Positions 6,106 to 11,620 of a stretch of DNA of 11,620 bases are shown here, piece by piece; position 1 is the stretch's first letter, and the number at the start of each line of letters is the position of its first letter. Location of the stretch: the NCBI GenBank assembly GCA_003520105.1, contig DOVL01000095.1, forward strand, positions 1 through 11,620. Reading direction: 5' to 3'. Position numbers and translations under genes: made by a program. The notes under the pieces are model-generated. The model was not told the DNA's origin, did not search any database, and worked only from the letters and a program-made list of their open reading frames with translations. Source of the DNA: Lachnospiraceae bacterium (GTDB taxonomy: Bacteria > Bacillota > Clostridia > Lachnospirales > Lachnospiraceae).

Positions 6106-9100
6106 TTAGTCATCAAGCTTATCTTCGATAAGATTTACGGAAACAAGTGTGGAAACACCCTTTTCCTGCATGGTAATACCATATAATATGTCTGCAGACT
6201 CCATCGTACCTCTTCTGTGAGTGATCACTATGAACTGAGTATCCTTTGAAAGTCTGTCCAGATATTTTGCAAAACGCTTAACATTTGAATCATCAAGAGC
6301 CGCCTCGATCTCATCAAGGAGACAGAATGGCGACGGCTTAAGACTCTGAATTGCAAAAAGGAGTGCGATTGCCGTAAGACTCTTCTCTCCACCGGAAAGC
6401 TGCATCATGTTCTGAAGCTTCTTTCCCGGCGGCTGAGCATTGATGATGATACCTGATTCAAGAATATCATCCTCATCAACCAGTGAAAGTGTTGCCTTAC
6501 CGCCACCGAAGAGTTCTTTGAATACCTTGTTGAACATCTCCATGATATCCTTGAATCTCTCGGTAAATGTCTCCTTCATAGCCTTCTCAAGCTCGGCGAT
6601 GATATTTCTGAGGTTGTCCTCAGCCTTAACGATATCATCTCTCTGAGCCGTAAGGAATTCATACCTCTCGGAAACCTCTTTATATTCCTCGATAGCATTT
6701 ACATTTACATCACCGAGGGCTCTGATCTCAGTCTTGAGAGCTGAAATCTCCTTCTTAAGCGTAGTCCTGCTCTTTTCCTCGCCGGTCTTCGGAAGTGCCT
6801 GCGCAGACTGATATGTGAGCTCGTATTCCTCCCACATATAGTTAATCTGGGCATCTTTCTTCTCAGTGATTTTCTCAATAGTACCGTTCAGGGTAAATAT
6901 AGCCTTGTCCAGTCTGTTGATTTCCTGAGAAAGCTCCTCACGACGGTTAAGGAATTCCTTATGCTTTTTATTTATATTTTCTTTTTCCTCTAACTGCTTT
7001 GTAAGAAGAACGCCCTTCTCAACGATGGTCTTCTCGTTCTTCTTCCTCTGCTCGGTAAGATTCTTGATCTTCTCGCTGAAGGACGCTTCATTGGAACCTG
7101 CCTCATCGAGACGTCTTCTGTATGAATCAGCCTCATCCTCAGTTCTTTCAATATCACCCTCAACACGTTCTATATTCTGATCAACAAAGCTGAACTGCTG
7201 TTTGATGCTTCCGGCCTTGAGAGAAAGTGATGCATATTCCTCATCACGAAGTTTCTTCTCATTTTTCAGATCCTCAAGCTTTTTCTCGAATCCGGCAATA
7301 TTAAGCTTTCTCTCTTCAATAGCATTTTCCTTCTGCTTTCCTTCATCAAAGAGTTCATCTTTATTTACATTAATATCCTTGATCTGCTCGTCGAGCTCAA
7401 GGTTTTCCTTCTGGATAGATTCAAAAAGCTGAAGTGTTTCTTCAAGGCTTCTTGAAGAATTCTCAAAGTTGATACGAAGAGTATTTTCCTCGATACCCTG
7501 TCTCTGAATAACCTGATTCAGTCTGTCTCTCTCTTCCTTGAGAGACTCTCTCTTCATGAGGAGCTCAGTTTCTTTCTGCTTAGCCTTCTGAAGCGAAGTA
7601 CTTGCCTTCTTGATATCCTCAATAAGCTGATCGAGTTCTCTCTTACGTCCAAGCAGGTTGCTCTGGTTCTTGAAGGTACCACCTGTCATCGATCCGCCCG
7701 GATTGATGAGTTCGCCCTCAAGAGTTACAAGTCTGAGTGACTGCTTATACTTTGCGGCAAGCTTGGTAGCATTGTCGATAGTATCAACAACGATAGTTCT
7801 TCCAATAAGGTTATCAACGATATTCTGATATTTCCCGTCAACCTTGACAAGCTTTGAAGCAAGTCCTATAACGCCTTTTTCCTTAAGCGCATCAGGATCG
7901 ACACTTCCTCTGGTAACAATACTTGATGCAGGGAGAAATGTAGCTCTGCCGGCCTTATTCTCTTTAAGGAAACGTATCATCTTCTTAGCCGTTTCTTCAG
8001 TATCGGTAACGATGTTCTGAATATTTCCGCCAAGAGCTGTTTCAATTGCAATCTCGTAATCCTTATCAACCTTAACGATATCGGCAACAACACCGATGAT
8101 GCCCGGATTTCTGTCCTTCTGCTCCATCACACGCTTGATACTGTTACCGTACCCCTCATATCTCTCGGTAAGATTAAGGAGCGCGTCATGTCTTGAACGA
8201 AGACTGACAACGAGCTGATTGTACTTTGTTATATCTGATTTAACTGCCGAAGCTTCCTCAGTGTTGTTTCTGATTCCATTTTCGGCATTTTTATGCTTAT
8301 CCTGATTCTCGCGAAGAAGTTCGGAAGCACTTGTGAGAGATTCTGAAAATCTCTTCTTTTCCTCTCTGAATCTCGCCTCATCACTCTTTAATGAAAGGTA
8401 TTTCTGCTGGAGTTCGGTCTTTCTGAGGGAAATATTTTCCAGCATGGTATCATAACGTCCGACCTTGGCCTTAAGGGTACCGCCTTCATTAATGAAATCG
8501 ATGATTTCACCCTTGGCATTCTCAATCTCTTCTTCCATGACAGAGATTGCTGTTTCAAGCTCATCGCACTGTTTCTTCTTGCCTGAAACTTCCTTCTCGG
8601 CAGCCTTGATAATATCTGTGTATTCCTTCTTCTGAGTGTTATAGTCCTGAAGTTCTTCCTTAAGGTTCTCTATCTTCTCCTCAGTTTTGCGGATTTCTCC
8701 GAGGATGAGTTCCTTATTTTTATTTTCAGATGAAATCTGCTCTGTAAGAACTCTTATCTCACCATCTGATTTTTCATTTTCAAGTTTTTTATCAGTTATG
8801 AAGGCCTTGGTATCATCAATCTCCTGATTCTTCTCTTCAAGAGTTTTCTCAAGCTCTTCATATTTTGTTCTTGTCTGATCAAACTCATCAGTAAGACGCT
8901 TAGTATCATCCTCCATGATTGCAAGCTCTTCGCCATGCTTTTCAAGCTGCTGATTGATCTCGTTTATCTCAAGCAGGAAGGATGATACCTCAAGAGCTTT
9001 AAGGTCTTCCTTAAACGCCAGATATTTCTTGGCCTTCTCAGACTGCCTTGCAAGAGGTCCCACACGTCCTGAAAGTTCACTCAGTATATCGTTAACACGG

Positions 9101-9666
9101 CTGAGATTCTGGTGTTCCGAAAGAAGTGCCTTCTCTGTAGCCGCCTTATTTTTCTTATATTTTACTATACCGGCAGCCTCATCAAAGAGTTCTCTCTTCT
9201 CATCAGGCTTACCGCTCAGTATCTGCTCGATCTTACCCTGTCCGATGATGGAATAACCTTCCTTACCGATACCGGTATCGAAGAACATTTTGGTAACGTC
9301 CTTAAGTCTTGTAACCGTTCCGTTTATAAGGTATTCACTTTCACCTGAACGATAAACTCGTCTTGCAACCGTTACTTCATTATAATCAACCGGAAGTTTA
9401 TGATCGCTGTTATCAAGAGTGATCGCAACATATGCAGATCCCTGAGGTTTACGAAGCTCTGTACCGGCAAATATAACGTCCTCCATCTTGGAGCCTCTAA
9501 GCTTTGATGCACTCTGCTCACCAAGAACCCATCTTACAGCATCGGCAACATTACTCTTACCGGAGCCGTTAGGTCCTACTATAGCTGTGATACCGTCATT
9601 AAACTTGAAATCAATTTTATTTGCAAATGATTTAAAACCGTTTACTTCTATACTCTTTAAGTACAT
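6106..9666 (-). CDS. smc: chromosome segregation/condensation ATPase SMC
   Basis: An 1186-residue structural maintenance of chromosomes protein, the core of the SMC-ScpAB condensin that compacts and separates origins. The N-terminal head has Walker A GPNGSGKS at 31-38 and the Q-loop region IGQGKIEQIL at 141-150. Two long coiled-coil arms, rich in Glu and Lys, cover roughly 165-500 and 675-1010. The hinge lies at about 504-672 and includes GGSMTGG (657-663). The C-terminal head has the signature LSGGEKSLTA at 1090-1099, Walker B FCLLDE at 1114-1119 and the D-loop AALDDSN. Every ABC-ATPase motif is intact and the length is normal. The start gives the canonical MYLKSIEVNGFKSFA, although no good Shine-Dalgarno precedes it (only a GAG). 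It follows rnc by 20 bases, which hints at coupled translation. scpA and scpB are not in the window. Confidence 0.98.
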   Translation of the reverse strand: MYLKSIEVNGFKSFANKIDFKFNDGITAIVGPNGSGKSNVADAVRWVLGEQSASKLRGSKMEDVIFAGTELRKPQGSAYVAITLDNSDHKLPVDYNEVTVARRVYRSGESEYLINGTVTRLKDVTKMFFDTGIGKEGYSIIGQGKIEQILSGKPDEKRELFDEAAGIVKYKKNKAATEKALLSEHQNLSRVNDILSELSGRVGPLARQSEKAKKYLAFKEDLKALEVSSFLLEINEINQQLEKHGEELAIMEDDTKRLTDEFDQTRTKYEELEKTLEEKNQEIDDTKAFITDKKLENEKSDGEIRVLTEQISSENKNKELILGEIRKTEEKIENLKEELQDYNTQKKEYTDIIKAAEKEVSGKKKQCDELETAISVMEEEIENAKGEIIDFINEGGTLKAKVGRYDTMLENISLRKTELQQKYLSLKSDEARFREEKKRFSESLTSASELLRENQDKHKNAENGIRNNTEEASAVKSDITKYNQLVVSLRSRHDALLNLTERYEGYGNSIKRVMEQKDRNPGIIGVVADIVKVDKDYEIAIETALGGNIQNIVTDTEETAKKMIRFLKENKAGRATFLPASSIVTRGSVDPDALKEKGVIGLASKLVKVDGKYQNIVDNLIGRTIVVDTIDNATKLAAKYKQSLRLVTLEGELINPGGSMTGGTFKNQSNLLGRKRELDQLIEDIKKASTSLQKAKQKETELLMKRESLKEERDRLNQVIQRQGIEENTLRINFENSSRSLEETLQLFESIQKENLELDEQIKDINVNKDELFDEGKQKENAIEERKLNIAGFEKKLEDLKNEKKLRDEEYASLSLKAGSIKQQFSFVDQNIERVEGDIERTEDEADSYRRRLDEAGSNEASFSEKIKNLTEQRKKNEKTIVEKGVLLTKQLEEKENINKKHKEFLNRREELSQEINRLDKAIFTLNGTIEKITEKKDAQINYMWEEYELTYQSAQALPKTGEEKSRTTLKKEISALKTEIRALGDVNVNAIEEYKEVSERYEFLTAQRDDIVKAEDNLRNIIAELEKAMKETFTERFKDIMEMFNKVFKELFGGGKATLSLVDEDDILESGIIINAQPPGKKLQNMMQLSGGEKSLTAIALLFAIQSLKPSPFCLLDEIEAALDDSNVKRFAKYLDRLSKDTQFIVITHRRGTMESADILYGITMQEKGVSTLVSVNLIEDKLDD

Positions 9667-9686
9667 GCCATTTTCTCGTTTCTACT

Positions 9687-10409
9687 TTATTTTACACCGG
9701 GCAGTTCGGTAACTCCCAGCCTTACAAGGGTCTTATGAGCTGCAATTTGTTCAGCACCTTTTTTAGTGTTTGCCTCTCCCGTTTCATAGAGTGTCTCTTC
9801 ACCCTCAGGTCCCATACATGCTTGTACGGTGTATACATGACAATGATCCGGTCCGGTTACAGATATTTCCTTGTAAATAAGGTTATATCCATACTTCTGA
9901 GAATACTCCTGAAGTATCGATTTGGAATCATGGAACAATGCCTTCTTCTCAATATCAGTCATAAGATGCTTTAGAACATATTCTTCCGCCGGTTCCATTC
10001 CACCATCAAGATATATGGCTCCGAGAACAGATTCAAAGAGATCGCATAATATGGAACTTCTCTCTCTTCCGCCGGTTATATCTTCGCCTCTGCTGAGATA
10101 CAGATAATCACCATATCCGAGCGAACGACTTATCTGAGATAAAGTGTATTCACAAACAAGACTTGCGCGAAGCTTTGTAAGCTCTCCTTCTGATTTATTC
10201 GGATATCTCTCATAGAGTTCCCTGCTGGAAATAAATTCAAGCAACGAATCTCCCAAAAACTCCAGCCGTTCATAGGAGGAAATCCCCTGTGAACGATATT
10301 CATTTGTAAAGGATTTATGTGTGAAGGCTGTATCCAGATATCCTTTAGTTTTAAACTGATATCCGATATTTCCTTCCAGCACCGAATAATCCTGATTACC
10401 GTAGATCAT
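9687..10409 (-). CDS. rnc: ribonuclease III
   Basis: A 240-residue endonuclease that cuts double-stranded RNA, including the stems of the 30S rRNA precursor. The RNase III domain carries the signature ERLEFLGDSLLE at 47-58; E47, E50 and D54 are the expected metal and catalytic positions, with D123 and E126 (in CDLFESVLGAIYLDGG) completing the set. A double-stranded RNA binding domain follows at about 162-232, ending GEANTKKGAEQIAAHKTL. Both domains are whole and of normal length. The ATG at 10409 is fixed by an in-frame TAG two codons upstream, yet there is no strong ribosome site; a GGG lies about nine bases before it. The gene sits between plsX (76-base gap) and smc (20-base gap), the usual Firmicutes place. 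RNase III often cleaves its own leader, but I see no convincing stem in the gap. Confidence 0.97.
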   Translation of the reverse strand: MIYGNQDYSVLEGNIGYQFKTKGYLDTAFTHKSFTNEYRSQGISSYERLEFLGDSLLEFISSRELYERYPNKSEGELTKLRASLVCEYTLSQISRSLGYGDYLYLSRGEDITGGRERSSILCDLFESVLGAIYLDGGMEPAEEYVLKHLMTDIEKKALFHDSKSILQEYSQKYGYNLIYKEISVTGPDHCHVYTVQACMGPEGEETLYETGEANTKKGAEQIAAHKTLVRLGVTELPGVK

Positions 10410-10485
10410 TTTCTATACCCAATATTTATCTATAATTTTCTCCGGTCATAAAGCTGCCTACCTGTAACAGAAAGCATCCTTATGA

Positions 10486-11526
10486 TTATTCCACTTTATT
10501 ATCAGAGTTTTCATTGTCATTGGCAAGCCCTGCAATTATCTTGCCACTTACATCCTTCTGAACGAACTCATTACACTGCCTGATAGCGCTGTAAACTTCA
10601 CTCTCCTTGGCATTACCGTGAATTTTGACAACAAGACCCTTAAGTCCGAGGAGCGGAGCACCGCCCTTATTGCTTGCACTGAATTTGGAAAGTGTCTTCT
10701 TCATAGGTTTCTTGACAAGAAGCGCACCCATTTTACTCTTGAAGGAACTGAGCATGGAAGTCTTGATCTCAGAAAGCAGTGTTTTTCCAAGTCCCTCATA
10801 TAGCTTGATAATAACATTACCTACAAAAGCTTCGGTAACAATTACATCAACCTTACCATCAGGTATCTCTCTTGCTTCTATACTACCTACGAAATTAATA
10901 TCCTTACATGCCTTAAGAAGTGGATAAGTTTCTTTGACGAGAGCATTTCCTTTTTCTTCTTCAGTACCGATATTAACTATAGCTACTGTCGGCTTCTTGC
11001 GACCCTCTATATTTTCCATATAGATTGAGCCCATTCTTGCAAACTGAACAAGAATCTCAGGTCTTGCGTCTACGTTGGCGCCACAATCCAAGAGAAATGA
11101 TGGTTTTCCGGAAGTCGGAACCATAACACCCAGCGGAGTTCTCTTGATTCCCTTTGCGCGGCCTACTACAAACTGTCCGCCGGCAAGTATAGCTCCTGAG
11201 CTTCCTGCAGAAATAAATGCATCGCAGGTTCCATCCTTTACAAGGTTAAGAGCAACAACAAGTGATGAATCCTTTTTTTTCTTAACAGCCTCTACAGGCG
11301 CATCGTGGCAGGATATCTCTTCGGTAGCATTAACAACCTTGATCCTGTCCTTGTCATATGTATATTCACTGAGAAGTTTATTTAATTCCTCCTCATGTCC
11401 CGTGAGATAAACGGTAACATTTTTATTATCTTCAATGCCTTTAACAGCGCCCCTGACAACAACCTCAGGGCCGTTATCTCCGCCTATGGTGTCGATAACT
11501 ATATTTACCTTCTTCTTATCGCTCAA
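10486..11526 (-). CDS. plsX: phosphate acyltransferase PlsX (acyl-ACP:phosphate), TTG start
   Basis: A 346-residue peripheral membrane enzyme that turns acyl-ACP plus phosphate into acyl-phosphate, the donor PlsY uses to make lysophosphatidic acid. The protein shows IDTIGGDNGP near the N-terminus (a variant of the common IDAMGGDNAP), FISAGSSGAILAGG (104-117), LLDCGANVDARPE (144-156) and the C-terminal GAPLLGLKGLVVKIHGNA. The start codon is TTG at 11524-11526: GGAGG stands nine bases before it and no ATG gives a complete N-terminus. The C-terminal tail is polar (NDNENSDNKVE) and unremarkable. A promoter lies about 45 bases upstream, so this is probably the first gene of the plsX-rnc-smc-ftsY unit. 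rpmF, often the gene before plsX, would have to be outside the window. No acpP follows. Confidence 0.97.
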   Translation of the reverse strand: MSDKKKVNIVIDTIGGDNGPEVVVRGAVKGIEDNKNVTVYLTGHEEELNKLLSEYTYDKDRIKVVNATEEISCHDAPVEAVKKKKDSSLVVALNLVKDGTCDAFISAGSSGAILAGGQFVVGRAKGIKRTPLGVMVPTSGKPSFLLDCGANVDARPEILVQFARMGSIYMENIEGRKKPTVAIVNIGTEEEKGNALVKETYPLLKACKDINFVGSIEAREIPDGKVDVIVTEAFVGNVIIKLYEGLGKTLLSEIKTSMLSSFKSKMGALLVKKPMKKTLSKFSASNKGGAPLLGLKGLVVKIHGNAKESEVYSAIRQCNEFVQKDVSGKIIAGLANDNENSDNKVE

Positions 11527-11535
11527 CCTGATATA

Positions 11536-11540
11536 CCTCC
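11536..11540 (-). promoter_or_regulatory. ribosome binding site that fixes the plsX TTG start
   Basis: GGAGG on the minus strand, nine bases before TTG. It is the strongest such site in the upstream region and decides for the rare start codon. Confidence 0.8.
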
Positions 11541-11571
11541 AAATAGTTTATGGCATAAAAACGCTTTTACT

Positions 11572-11600
11572 ATTTTAGAACAAATACAGCATTTATGCAA
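11572..11600 (-). promoter_or_regulatory. sigma-A-type promoter for plsX and the downstream genes
   Basis: On the minus strand TTGCAT (11595-11600) and TAAAAT (11572-11577) are separated by exactly 17 bases. Transcription would begin near 11565, giving a leader of about 40 bases before the TTG start. A 7-bp inverted repeat, AAATAGT/ACTATTT (11569-11575 and 11541-11547), straddles the likely start point and could be an operator, but it is short. The rest of 11527-11620 holds no gene that I can see. Confidence 0.6.
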
Positions 11601-11620
11601 CTGATTTTAATCAACATATG

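Overview
The window reads as a stretch of core chromosome from a low-to-mid GC Gram-positive anaerobe, most likely a Clostridia member of the Lachnospiraceae type. The reasons are the Firmicutes order plsX-rnc-smc-ftsY, purine-rich GGAGG-like ribosome sites, a threonine dehydratase of the single-ACT clostridial type, a corrinoid-activator-like ASKHA protein, and an ACT (UPF0237) + UPF0210 gene pair. The genus cannot be fixed from the sequence alone. All nine genes lie on the minus strand, so transcription runs from high to low coordinates. No gap between genes exceeds about 210 bases, and I see no tRNA, rRNA, CRISPR, IS element, phage gene or origin.

Right half, first in transcription order: a well-formed promoter (11572-11600) precedes plsX, which has a TTG start, followed by rnc, smc and ftsY. 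plsX makes acyl-phosphate for phospholipid synthesis, rnc is the double-strand RNA endonuclease RNase III, smc is the chromosome condensation ATPase, and ftsY is the signal recognition particle receptor. The acpP gene that often sits between plsX and rnc is missing; only 76 non-coding bases are there. smc and ftsY follow rnc at 18-20 base gaps and are surely co-transcribed.

Middle: the 210-base gap after ftsY holds a perfect 20-bp inverted repeat with a 25-base loop (4915-4979). It looks like a terminator for the ftsY operon. It may also be a hairpin in the leader of the next gene.

Left half: ilvA (threonine dehydratase), then a stand-alone ASKHA/DUF4445 protein whose start codon overlaps the ilvA stop by one base and which carries an eight-codon GAT (poly-Asp) microsatellite. 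After it come a YycJ/WalJ-type metallo-beta-lactamase-fold hydrolase, a 90-residue ACT-domain protein, and the first 395 codons of a UPF0210 (DUF711) protein that runs off the left edge.

I do not see a clear undescribed system. The points most worth a second look are the ilvA/ASKHA coupling with the missing ferredoxin domain, the microsatellite, and the hairpin ahead of ilvA.
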